Assembly (NCBI GenBank): GCA_035571515.1
Contig: DATNCQ010000225.1
Location: 1-64,000 of the forward strand
Length of the DNA stretch: 64,000 bases
Source: Gp6-AA40 sp035571515
GTDB taxonomy: Bacteria > Acidobacteriota > Vicinamibacteria > Vicinamibacterales > UBA2999
Reading direction: 5' to 3'
The translations under genes and the position numbers were made by a program. Shown here piece by piece: positions 1-7,497 of this stretch. Below the pieces are notes generated by a model, which was given only the letters and a program-made list of their open reading frames with translations, did not search any database and had not been told where the DNA came from. How positions within the stretch are numbered: position 1 is the stretch's first letter; every line of letters starts with the position of its first letter.

Positions 1-1149
1 CTCGCGGCTGCCATCGCCTTGCGGCGCGCGGGTTGGACGGTGCGCGTGTTCGAGCGGGCCGCATCGCCGCGCGAGCTCGGGTTCGCGCTGCTGCTCGCGC
101 CCAACGCGATGCACGCGCTCGGCGCGCTCGGCCTGGCCGAGGCGGCGCGCAGGGGCGGCGAGGTCATGACGAGCGGCGAGATGCGGCGGCCCGACGGCAC
201 GATCCTTCGCCGGTTCGACACGTCTGCGGCGAGCCGGCTGCTTGTCCCGAGCGAGCGCGAGCGAGTCGAGGGGCTCGAGGAGGATGCGGTCTGCATCCTT
301 CGTCCGGTGCTTCACGGCGCGCTGCTCGACGCGGCCGGCCTCGACTCGATCGATCTGTCCGCGGAAGCCGTGCGCGTTGCCGCCGCCGCGGACGGCGTCG
401 AGGTGACGCTCGCGAACGGAAAAGTGGCCCGCGGCGACATCCTCATCGGCGCCGATGGCGTCGGCTCGATCGTCCGCCAGCACCTGCACCCCTCGGAGGC
501 GCGTCCTCGCCCGAGCGGGCTGCTGGCGATTCGCGGCGTCGCGCGCGATGTCGTCCAGCACCTCGGTGGTTCGAGCGGCGCCCAGTACTTCGGGCGCGGG
601 TTCGAAGCGGGCGTCGCCCGCGCCGGCGCACGCGAGGTGTACTGGTTCCTGTCTCTGCGCGCGGATCACGCTGGCGACACGCGCCAGCCGGTCGCCCTCG
701 CCGAGCGCTTTGCGGCGCGGTTCCACGATGCGTTTCGGACTATCGTCCGCGCGACGCCTCCCGGCGACATGCGCCTCGACGAGCTGTTCGAGCGCGACCC
801 GATCGACGACTGGGGCCGAGGTCCCGTCACGCTCCTCGGCGATGCCGCGCATCCGATGCTGCCGCACGCCGGCCAGGGCGCGGCGCAGGCGCTGGAGGAC
901 GCCGTGGCGCTGGGCGCGGTCCTCGAGGACGCTGCCGGCCCGGCGGCGATCGACGACGCGCTGCGCCGCTACGAGCGCGTGCGCGCGGCACGGACGCGCG
1001 TCATCGTCGCGCTCGCGCGCCGCAACGCCCGCATGGGATCGATCGCGAGCGCCGCGGGCTGCTGGATGCGCGATCAGGTGATCCGCTTCATCCCCGAATC
1101 CTTTATCCTCAAGTCGCTCGTGGCGCTCGGTCGGGCCGATGCGCCCTGA
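1..1149 (+). CDS. FAD-dependent monooxygenase (PHBH family), 5' end outside window
   Basis: The frame is open from base 1, so the true start and the N-terminal GxGxxG FAD motif lie upstream; only about 380 residues are present. The DG motif (IGADG, near base 448) and the second FAD motif (GDAAHPMLPHAGQGA, bases 838-885) are intact, and these define the class A flavoprotein hydroxylases. Such enzymes use NAD(P)H and O2 to hydroxylate aromatic or similar small substrates; the substrate cannot be read from sequence. The stop is followed after 24 bases by a small membrane-protein gene on the same strand, so the two may be co-transcribed. The family call is secure and the exact reaction unknown. 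Confidence 0.88.
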   Translation, partial: LAAAIALRRAGWTVRVFERAASPRELGFALLLAPNAMHALGALGLAEAARRGGEVMTSGEMRRPDGTILRRFDTSAASRLLVPSERERVEGLEEDAVCILRPVLHGALLDAAGLDSIDLSAEAVRVAAAADGVEVTLANGKVARGDILIGADGVGSIVRQHLHPSEARPRPSGLLAIRGVARDVVQHLGGSSGAQYFGRGFEAGVARAGAREVYWFLSLRADHAGDTRQPVALAERFAARFHDAFRTIVRATPPGDMRLDELFERDPIDDWGRGPVTLLGDAAHPMLPHAGQGAAQALEDAVALGAVLEDAAGPAAIDDALRRYERVRAARTRVIVALARRNARMGSIASAAGCWMRDQVIRFIPESFILKSLVALGRADAP

Positions 1150-1173
1150 CGGCATTCGGGAAGGGATGAACTG

Positions 1174-1347
1174 ATGCAGATCAACTGGCCTGGCCTCGTC
1201 GTGTTCGCCGCATTCTGTCTGCTCCTGGGCGCTGCGCTGTCGCGGCCGGACTGGATGCCGGTCGCCGAGGGGGTCGCGTCCGTGCTGATCCTGCTGGCGC
1301 TCGGGGCATTCCTCTTGCCACGGGTGCGGAAGAATCGGGGCGCATGA
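1174..1347 (+). CDS. small two-helix membrane protein (57 aa)
   Basis: A GGAAGGG ribosome binding site around 1159-1165 precedes this ATG. The product has two hydrophobic segments (residues about 6-22 and 32-49) separated by a short polar turn with a proline, and a basic C-terminus (RVRKNR), which fits a helical hairpin in the inner membrane with both ends cytoplasmic. I do not recognise a family. It sits between the flavin monooxygenase and the ACT-domain gene, whose GTG follows its stop after one base, so the three read as an operon. Too short for homology arguments; support comes from the RBS, spacing and hydrophobicity. Confidence 0.6.
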   Translation: MQINWPGLVVFAAFCLLLGAALSRPDWMPVAEGVASVLILLALGAFLLPRVRKNRGA

Positions 1348-1348
1348 C

Positions 1349-2002
1349 GTGAGCAACCTCCACGCAGTCGTCGTGACGGCCTCGGACCGTCCGGGCATGA
1401 TGTCGGCGATCACGAAGGTGCTCGCGGATCACAACGCGAACATCCGCTACGTCGACCTCCATTCGGGCGGCGACCGCGCGGACATCTACTTCGAGGTGGA
1501 GCTGGCAGCGGGGGCGGACTCGCTCTTCGCGGACCTGAAGCGGCTCGACGGCGTGCACGCCCTGGAGGAGATTCCCTCCTTCGCCAAGATCTACGGCAAG
1601 CGGATCGTCGTCATGGGCGGCGGCGCGCAGGTCGGGCAGGTGGCGCTCGGCGCCATCGCCGAGGCCGATCGCCACAACATCCGCGGCGAACGCATCTCGG
1701 TGGACACCATCCCGCTCGTGGGCGAAGACGCGCTCGCAGCCGCCGTCCGCGCCGCGGCGCGCCTGCCGCGCGTCAAGCTGCTCGTCCTGGCCGGGTCGCT
1801 GATGGGCGGCGCCATCTCGCAGGCCGTCGAAGAGGTGCGCAGGAACGGGCTCTACGTGATCTCACTCAACATGGCCGGCAGCGTCCCCGACGCCGCCGAC
1901 CTCGTGGTCAGCGATCCCATCCAGGCCGGCGTGATGGCCGTCATGGCAATCGCTGACACCGCCAAGTTCGATCTGGTCCGTCAACAGAAGCGAAGGTACT
2001 GA
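1349..2002 (+). CDS. ACT domain protein with C-terminal DUF5612
   Basis: Residues 1-75 form an ACT domain (ligand-binding beta-alpha-beta-beta-alpha-beta fold, here starting with VVVTASDRPGMMSAITKVLA). The remaining ~140 residues resemble DUF5612, an uncharacterised domain I know mainly from methanogenic archaea. ACT domains typically bind amino acids and regulate enzymes; no catalytic domain is attached, so this may be a free-standing amino-acid sensor, which is inference. The C-terminal half has a glycine-rich segment (LVLAGSLMGGAI) and a conserved-looking DTIPLVGEDA. The start is GTG at 1349, one base after the previous stop. Confidence is high for ACT and moderate for DUF5612. Confidence 0.78.
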   Translation: MSNLHAVVVTASDRPGMMSAITKVLADHNANIRYVDLHSGGDRADIYFEVELAAGADSLFADLKRLDGVHALEEIPSFAKIYGKRIVVMGGGAQVGQVALGAIAEADRHNIRGERISVDTIPLVGEDALAAAVRAAARLPRVKLLVLAGSLMGGAISQAVEEVRRNGLYVISLNMAGSVPDAADLVVSDPIQAGVMAVMAIADTAKFDLVRQQKRRY

Positions 2003-2019
2003 CGCCGAGATTTTTATTT

Positions 2020-2046
2020 CTCTTCGCGTCCTTCGTTTCTTCGTGG
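2020..2046. repeat. CTTCGTG-type ~9-nt repeat between convergent genes
   Basis: Degenerate copies of CTTCG(C/T)GTC with a ~9-nt period fill the 48-base gap between two converging genes. A T-rich stretch (2010-2018) precedes it. The same motif makes the inverted repeat at 53516-53581 and part of 59523-59560. Confidence 0.5.
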
Positions 2047-2050
2047 TTCG

Positions 2051-2635
2051 CTACTTCGTTGCGTTCTTCGATTCCGATTTGATGTTGTTCAGCATGATCG
2101 GCTGCGTGGCGAAGTCCTCCAGCTCGATCACGTTGTTGCCGCGCGCGACGATGCGGGTGGCGTAGGACAGCGTGCCCGAGCCGTTGCCGTCGCGGTCAAG
2201 CTTCATCTGGATCACGGTGAACGGATAGTCGATCGACCGCGGACGCTGCGTCGCCTCCCAGAAGCCGATCGGCCGGTCGGTGGCGATCACGATCGTGCGG
2301 CCGCCATCTTCCGACGGCGTCTGCTGTGCGTAGCGAAGGTCGTAGCCGATTGAGTCCGGCGTGCGGATGCGGCCGACGGGCTTCATCTTCTGCAGCTGCT
2401 TGAGCAGCTCGGCGGGCCCTTTTTCCTGCAGCACCATCACCAGCCGCTCCCGCTCCGCATTCGGCGACCAGCGGTTGACCATGAACTCGACCATCTGCTG
2501 TCCCGTTCCGTACTCCGGGCTCAGCGACACGGCGTTGGCGGTGAACCGCTCGGGGTGTCCGTTCGATTGCGCGAAGGCGAGAGAACAGACGAGGACGACG
2601 AATGCGGGGGCTGCCGTAATTGGACGGATTTTCAT
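2051..2635 (-). CDS. secreted hypothetical protein (194 aa)
   Basis: The N-terminus (MKIRPITAAPAFVVLVCSLAFAQ) is a typical signal peptide with cleavage after AFA, so the mature protein is probably periplasmic. No domain is recognised. The body is moderately polar, has no mature cysteines, and includes a segment (GGRTIVIATDRPIGFWEA) typical of beta-rich exported proteins. AGGAG about 8 bases upstream of the ATG on the minus strand supports this start. It appears to be a single-gene unit, with a GC-rich hairpin upstream and a convergent neighbour downstream. Confidence 0.72.
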   Translation of the reverse strand: MKIRPITAAPAFVVLVCSLAFAQSNGHPERFTANAVSLSPEYGTGQQMVEFMVNRWSPNAERERLVMVLQEKGPAELLKQLQKMKPVGRIRTPDSIGYDLRYAQQTPSEDGGRTIVIATDRPIGFWEATQRPRSIDYPFTVIQMKLDRDGNGSGTLSYATRIVARGNNVIELEDFATQPIMLNNIKSESKNATK

Positions 2636-2663
2636 GGCCTGAACTCCTGTTGGGCGGTCCCTG

Positions 2664-2690
2664 CCCGCCGTCGCCGGAAGCTCGGGCGGG
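2664..2690. repeat. GC-rich inverted repeat upstream of the secreted-protein gene
   Basis: Arms CCCGCC (2664-2669) and GGGCGGG (2684-2690) can pair. The base composition resembles the longer GGCGGGTCC hairpins at 14818, 17815 and 18201, so it may be a degenerate member of that family. Confidence 0.45.
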
Positions 2691-2711
2691 TCCGCCGCTA
2701 TAGAAGTTCAT

Positions 2712-3560
2712 TCACGATGGGTGCCCGGCCAACCTCGAGATGTACGCGCGCTCATCAGGACCCAGCCACGGCGGCGCGCCCGCGGCGGCATTGGCGCGCA
2801 GGTGTTCCGGCGACGAGGTCGCCGGTATCGCCACGTGGCACCGGGGGTCGCTCAGGATCCACTTGAGCAGCGCCTGCGGCCACGACGTGATGCCGAACGG
2901 CGCCAGCGGCGCGAGCTCGTCGCCGCTCACCGGCGTGCGCAGCAGCGATCCCTGGCCAAAGGGACGCATCACGATCACGCCGAGGCCGGAATCGGCGGCG
3001 GCCGGGAGGACCCGCTGCTCGATCAGGCGCTCGCCGGGGTTGTACGGCACCTGGATCGCCTGCACCCGCGGGTCTTTCATCGCCTGCAGCAGCTCGTCGA
3101 ACGAGCTCGCGTTGTAATGCGTGACGCCGATGACGCGGACGTTGCCCGCCTCCTTGAGGCGCTGCAGCTGCCCGAGACGTGTCCGCCACGCGAGGAGGTT
3201 GTGGACCTGGTACACGTCCACGCACCGGTCGAAGTAGCGGAGCGCCGCGGTCACCTGTTGTTCCGCCTCCTTGTCGTGCGACGTCCACACCTTCGTCGCG
3301 ACGATGGCGCGTCCGCGGCGTCCTCGAAGCGTGCGGCCGAGCACGCGCTCGGCTTCGCCGTACATGGGCGAGGAGTCGAAGAACGTGGCGCCCGCGTCGA
3401 ACGCGGCGTCCGTGACCTTCGACCGCTCGTCGGCGGCCGCGCCGCGGACGTCGAACGTCTGCCACGTCCCCATGCCGACCACGGGCACGTCGAGGCCGGT
3501 CGATCCAAAGGCGCGATACTCCATCGAGTGCGACGCTCGCCGTGCCGACGCCTGGATCAC
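2712..3560 (-). CDS. aldo/keto reductase
   Basis: TIM-barrel NAD(P)H-dependent aldo/keto reductase of 282 residues, a usual size for the family. The catalytic tetrad is visible: Asp62 and Tyr67 (FFDSSPMYGE), Lys90 (IVATKVW) and His120 (YQVHN). It reduces or oxidises a carbonyl compound that cannot be deduced. The GTG at 3560 overlaps the upstream stop as GTGA, exactly as in the preceding gene pair, which favours this start. An internal ATG at 3524 (MEYRAFG) gives the more classical N-terminus and is an alternative. It is the last gene of a three-gene minus-strand operon. Confidence 0.88.
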   Translation of the reverse strand: MIQASARRASHSMEYRAFGSTGLDVPVVGMGTWQTFDVRGAAADERSKVTDAAFDAGATFFDSSPMYGEAERVLGRTLRGRRGRAIVATKVWTSHDKEAEQQVTAALRYFDRCVDVYQVHNLLAWRTRLGQLQRLKEAGNVRVIGVTHYNASSFDELLQAMKDPRVQAIQVPYNPGERLIEQRVLPAAADSGLGVIVMRPFGQGSLLRTPVSGDELAPLAPFGITSWPQALLKWILSDPRCHVAIPATSSPEHLRANAAAGAPPWLGPDERAYISRLAGHPS

Positions 3561-4303
3561 GGCTCGCCGATCTCGAGCAGCAGCGGAAAGTGATCGGAGG
3601 CCGCGGCGACGTCAGGCGTCCTGACGATCTCGCACGACCGGACGTGCTGCGCGAACGCGCCCGGCACGAACGCGTAGTCGAGGCGCACGTGGGGGTCCGG
3701 CGTCGGCAGCGTATAACCGACCTCGTTCGGGTGCAGCTGACGGAACGAATCGACGTAACCGGCGGCCAGCACGGTGGCGATCGTGCGCCACCGGATGTGC
3801 CCGCCGCTCAGCCAGACGAGCGCGCGCAGGCGCCGCGGCAGCTTGCGCGGGTCGAAGATGTCGCCCGGCGCCACGGTGTTGAAGTCGCCGATGAGGACAT
3901 GCGGACCCGGTCCACCTGCGGCCACGCCGCGCAGGAGCGCGCGCAGCTCGAACTGGCGGCGCCGCTCCGTCCACGCCGCATGCACCGCGCTGAGATGCAC
4001 GCCGAACACCCGCCAGCTCGTCGTCGACGGCGCGATTTCCAGGAAAGCGTGGCGCGAAATCGCGGGCTGGCGCGCCGCATAGTTCGCCACGGGATGACGG
4101 CTCATGAACGCCAGCGACTTGCCGGCGCGCGCCGACCACTGGTTCATCCCCGCGTCGCGCGCGATGCGCTCGACGACCTCGGGCCTCGTCGCCTCCTCGA
4201 GCACGACGATGTCCGGGGCGACGGAGCGGATGACGGCGGCCAGTGGCTGCTCGCGGCCCGCGCCACCGCGCCTGATGTTGTACGAGAGGATGCGAAGCGT
4301 CAC
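3557..4303 (-). CDS. endonuclease/exonuclease/phosphatase (EEP) family protein
   Basis: The sequence carries the EEP fold signature: an N-terminal SYNIRRGG, a metal-binding Glu in VLEEATR (about residue 37), GDFNTV in the middle, and the catalytic SDHFPLLLEI at the C-terminus. EEP members are Mg-dependent phosphodiesterases acting on nucleic acids, phosphoinositides or nucleotides; this member's substrate is unknown. The reading frame stays open far upstream, but a GTG at 4303 forms a 4-base GTGA overlap with the preceding gene and begins right before the conserved TLRILSYN, so I take that start (248 aa). Confidence 0.87.
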   Translation of the reverse strand: MTLRILSYNIRRGGAGREQPLAAVIRSVAPDIVVLEEATRPEVVERIARDAGMNQWSARAGKSLAFMSRHPVANYAARQPAISRHAFLEIAPSTTSWRVFGVHLSAVHAAWTERRRQFELRALLRGVAAGGPGPHVLIGDFNTVAPGDIFDPRKLPRRLRALVWLSGGHIRWRTIATVLAAGYVDSFRQLHPNEVGYTLPTPDPHVRLDYAFVPGAFAQHVRSCEIVRTPDVAAASDHFPLLLEIGEP

Positions 4304-4788
4304 TCGTGTTTGTCGATGAGCGTCAGGTAGGGCTGGTCGAGCAGGCCCCCGCGAAACTGGATCACGATATCGCGCGACGCCTGGATGTTCACCGGCCTTC
4401 CGGTCATCACCATCAGCGCCTCCCGCAGCGGGATCAACGAGGGCGCAATGTCGGGATCGTCCTCCGAGACGGGGCGGGAGTGCACGCCCGGCACGAAGAA
4501 CCCCGTCGGCTTGAACAGCGCCACCGCCTCCTCGCCGACCAGCGTCACGTCGAGATCGCTCGTTCCCGGACCGTCCGAATCGAAGGGCGCGCCGTCCTTC
4601 CACCGCTCGCCGGTGACCGCGCTGCCGCGCAGGATCACCGCGGTTCCTTCGGGAATTTCCTGGCGGATCAGGCCGATGAAGGCATCGAGCCGCTCCTGGT
4701 CGCCGCCGAAGGCCAGCCGCAGCACGTTACGGCGTTTCTCATCGTCCGTCAGCCCGCCCTGGACCTCGTCCTGCGCGTGATCGGCCAT
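4300..4788 (-). CDS. nucleotidyltransferase-like protein (162 aa)
   Basis: Residues 53-82 contain LRGSAVTGERW followed by SDLDVTLVG, the GS...DxD pattern of the polymerase-beta-like nucleotidyltransferase fold (Gly55-Ser56, Asp78, Asp80). Minimal members of this fold transfer NMP groups or act as antitoxin-like MNT proteins. No HEPN-type partner gene is adjacent, so a toxin-antitoxin role is not supported. The product is acidic and soluble. It is the first gene of a coupled trio with the EEP and aldo/keto reductase genes, and the ferredoxin gene diverges from it across 42 bases. The fold call is reasonable; the function is unknown. Confidence 0.68.
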   Translation of the reverse strand: MADHAQDEVQGGLTDDEKRRNVLRLAFGGDQERLDAFIGLIRQEIPEGTAVILRGSAVTGERWKDGAPFDSDGPGTSDLDVTLVGEEAVALFKPTGFFVPGVHSRPVSEDDPDIAPSLIPLREALMVMTGRPVNIQASRDIVIQFRGGLLDQPYLTLIDKHE

Positions 4789-4830
4789 CAGTTTGGAGTT
4801 CTCCCGATGTTTTGTGTAAGCTCAGGCGCA

Positions 4831-5202
<372 letters not shown>

Positions 5203-5206
5203 GCGT

Positions 5207-6841
5207 TCACCGCACGCGGGTCTTGCGCACGTCCCCGGCGAGAATCGTCCACGCCATCCAGAATCCGCCGGCGGCGGCGGCGAGGAACAGCAGCATCGCA
5301 ATCCACGGGTAGCCGAAGATCGTCAGGCTCGTCGGCACGCGCATCAGCATCGCCGCGCCGACGATGAGCGCGGCGAGGACGAGGCCGAGCGCAATGCGGT
5401 TCGCGACCTTCTGCAGCCCCTCGATGATCGAGCCCTGATCGATCACCTCGACCTTGAAGCGCAGGTCGCTGGCCGCCAGCGAATCCAGGATCTTGTTGAC
5501 GCGCCCCGGCAGCCGCTCGGCGAACTCGCGGACGTCCATCGCCGCGGAAAAGAGGTTGGCGGGCGTCGCGCTCTTCATCATCCGCCGCCGCATGACGGAG
5601 GTGGCGTTGCGGCGCAGCGACGCGTTGACGTCGAACTCCGGGTCGAGGACGCGTCCCACCTCGTCGAGGTGCAGCAGCGTCTTGCCGAGGAGCGCCAGCT
5701 CCGGCGGCATCTTGAGGCCGTGCTCGGCGGCGCTGCGCGACGTCTCGATCACCACGCGTCCGACGTTCATCTCGCGCATGGTCAGGCGGTGGAACCGGCC
5801 GACGAGGTCGGCGATGGCGCGCCGCATGTCCGCCTCGTGGAAGTCCTCGCGGCGCTCGCCGAGGCACATCAGCACGTCGGCGGCCTCGTCGCCGCGCCCT
5901 TCGCTGATGGCGAGAATCAGCTTGAACAGCTGCTCCTGGATCGGCGGCGAAATGCGGCCGACCATGCCGAGATCGATCAGCGCGACGCGGCGGTCGGGCG
6001 TCAGCAGCACGTTGCCCGGATGCGGGTCGGCGTGGAAGACCCCGTCGATGAGGATCTGCTGCAGGTAGGCCTGGAACAGCTCCTCGGCGAGCGCCGCCCC
6101 GTCCACCTCGGTCCACTCGACGCGGCTGATGGCGGTGATCTTGGCTCCGCACACGTAATCCATCGTCAGGACGCGGGCGGTGGTGAAATCGTCCACCGGC
6201 AGCGGGACGACGATGTTGTCGAAATCACGGAGCTGGTGCGCGACGGTCACGAGATTGCGCGCCTCTTCCCGGTAATCGAGCTCGGAGAGCAGCGTGCGGC
6301 GGAATTCCTCGAGGACGCGCGTGGCGTCCACGTTGCGCGCCGCGCCCACGCGGTCGATCACCTTCGCGATTTCGTGGAACGCCGCCAGGTCCTTTTCGAT
6401 GAGCTCGTGGATGCCCGGCCGCTGCACCTTGACGGCGACTTCGCGCCCGCCGCGGAGCACGGCGCGATGCACCTGCCCGAGCGACGCGGCGGCAATCGGC
6501 AACCGATCGAACTCGACGAACGCGTGCGAAACGCGGACACCGAGCTCCTCGCGGATCGTCCGCTCGACGTCTTCGTAGGGAAATGGCTCGACGTTGTCCT
6601 GCAGGCGGGCGAGCGCCTCGAGGTACGCGGGCGGAAGGAGGTCCGCGCGCGTCGAGAGGAGCTGACCGAGCTTGATGAACGTCGGGCCGAGCGACTCGAG
6701 GTCGCGCGCGAACGCCTCGGCGCCCGCGGGATCGGCTGAGCCGGCCTCTTCTCCGTGGAGGGCCTTGCTGACGAAATCAGCGCGGCCGTACTTGGCGACG
6801 AACCACGCAAGATCCTTGTAACGCCCCAGGCGCCCATTCAT
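5207..6841 (-). CDS. ABC1/UbiB-family atypical kinase
   Basis: The protein has 544 residues with the UbiB hallmarks: the KxGQ motif (FIKLGQLLS, residues 56-63) and Ala-rich loop region (AAASLGQVHRA), the ATP-binding lysine in VAVKVQRPG, HADPHPGN (catalytic loop) and LIDLGMVG (DFG-like). Two hydrophobic helices close the C-terminus (residues about 485-530), as in membrane-anchored UbiB. Family members act as ATPases/kinases that assist ubiquinone biosynthesis or lipid handling at the inner membrane. Whether this organism uses ubiquinone is not shown here. It stands alone, converging on the ferredoxin gene. Confidence 0.93.
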   Translation of the reverse strand: MNGRLGRYKDLAWFVAKYGRADFVSKALHGEEAGSADPAGAEAFARDLESLGPTFIKLGQLLSTRADLLPPAYLEALARLQDNVEPFPYEDVERTIREELGVRVSHAFVEFDRLPIAAASLGQVHRAVLRGGREVAVKVQRPGIHELIEKDLAAFHEIAKVIDRVGAARNVDATRVLEEFRRTLLSELDYREEARNLVTVAHQLRDFDNIVVPLPVDDFTTARVLTMDYVCGAKITAISRVEWTEVDGAALAEELFQAYLQQILIDGVFHADPHPGNVLLTPDRRVALIDLGMVGRISPPIQEQLFKLILAISEGRGDEAADVLMCLGERREDFHEADMRRAIADLVGRFHRLTMREMNVGRVVIETSRSAAEHGLKMPPELALLGKTLLHLDEVGRVLDPEFDVNASLRRNATSVMRRRMMKSATPANLFSAAMDVREFAERLPGRVNKILDSLAASDLRFKVEVIDQGSIIEGLQKVANRIALGLVLAALIVGAAMLMRVPTSLTIFGYPWIAMLLFLAAAAGGFWMAWTILAGDVRKTRVR

Positions 6842-7024
6842 GCATCAACGCCTGAGCAACCTTCAGGCCGTTCCTGGCGTCGCGTGCAACGCTGGCTGCC
6901 ATCCGGCGCTGCATCATTTTCCACTTTCATTCCTTCCCTAATACTCATTCGTACGGAGCGTTGTTGCCGGCAAAAGCGCAGTTAGTCGAGCTTTCAAAAC
7001 GCGCCGAGGTGATAAGCTCGCCTC

Positions 7025-7192
7025 ATGAGCGACGACAAGCGAATCCGGGAGTTTTCCGATCGTCGAGCACGGCCGCGCGGCGGCCGCCGTGAAAACGATT
7101 CGCAGAAGCCGTGGTACATGCGACGCCGTCTGTGGCTCGCCGCGGTGTCGATGTTCTTCGTCGGCTGGAAGCGCGTCAGGCGGATCGTCTGA
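7025..7192 (+). CDS. small basic hypothetical protein (55 aa)
   Basis: ATG at 7025 opens a 55-codon frame ending in TGA, whose last base is the first base of the next gene's ATG (TGATG junction). The product is Arg-rich at the N-terminus and has one hydrophobic stretch (LWLAAVSMFFVGW) near the C-terminus, so a single-pass membrane anchor is possible. No family is recognised. The tight junction to the zinc-ribbon gene is the best argument that it is translated. A 183-base AT-richer region upstream separates it from ubiB and probably holds the promoters for both directions. Confidence 0.5.
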   Translation: MSDDKRIREFSDRRARPRGGRRENDSQKPWYMRRRLWLAAVSMFFVGWKRVRRIV

Positions 7193-7413
7193 TGGACTTC
7201 ACCATTCGGCACACCTTCGAGAAGCTCCGCACGGTGGGGGCAGCCCGGCAGTGCCCGCAGTGCCGTACGGATGCGCTCATCCTGCTCAGGCGTCACGTCA
7301 GCCCCGCCCGCCTCGGCGCGCCGCTCGTGACCGAGTACTACGAGTGCGAGCGCTGCGAGTCGCAGTACCAGTACTCGCCGGCGACCGATCGTTGGAAACC
7401 GGTTTACCAATAA
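7192..7413 (+). CDS. zinc-ribbon protein (73 aa)
   Basis: Two CxxC knuckles, CPQC (residues 22-25) and CERC (51-54), are set about 26 residues apart, the geometry of a zinc ribbon. The protein ends shortly after, so the ribbon is essentially the whole protein. Such proteins bind nucleic acid or act as small scaffolds; nothing more can be said. The ATG at 7192 overlaps the preceding stop by one base, which decides this start over the in-frame ATG at 7111. An inverted heptad repeat follows its stop. Confidence 0.65.
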   Translation: MDFTIRHTFEKLRTVGAARQCPQCRTDALILLRRHVSPARLGAPLVTEYYECERCESQYQYSPATDRWKPVYQ

Positions 7414-7414
7414 A

Positions 7415-7496
7415 CAGCGGGCAGCGGGCAGCACGCAGCGGGCAGCAAACATCGCTGGTCCGCACTCCGAGCTGCGCGCTGCCAGCTGCCAGCTGA
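7415..7496. repeat. heptad repeat array (CAGCGGG) with inverted arm; likely bidirectional terminator
   Basis: Four units of CAGCGGG/CAGCACG in exact 7-nt phase (7415-7442) are followed by a complementary GCTGCCA-type arm (7471-7496). The array lies between the converging zinc-ribbon and addA genes, so the RNA hairpin could end transcription from both sides. Confidence 0.7.
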
Positions 7497-7497
7497 C

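Noticed and set aside
4300..4788. MNT/HEPN toxin-antitoxin pair
   Set aside because: The nucleotidyltransferase motif is there, but no HEPN-like partner is adjacent.
6838..6930. 30-codon minus-strand frame just before ubiB with a GGAAGG and ATGA junction
   Set aside because: Too short, composition not protein-like, and no conservation argument; kept only as a note because the junction is neat.
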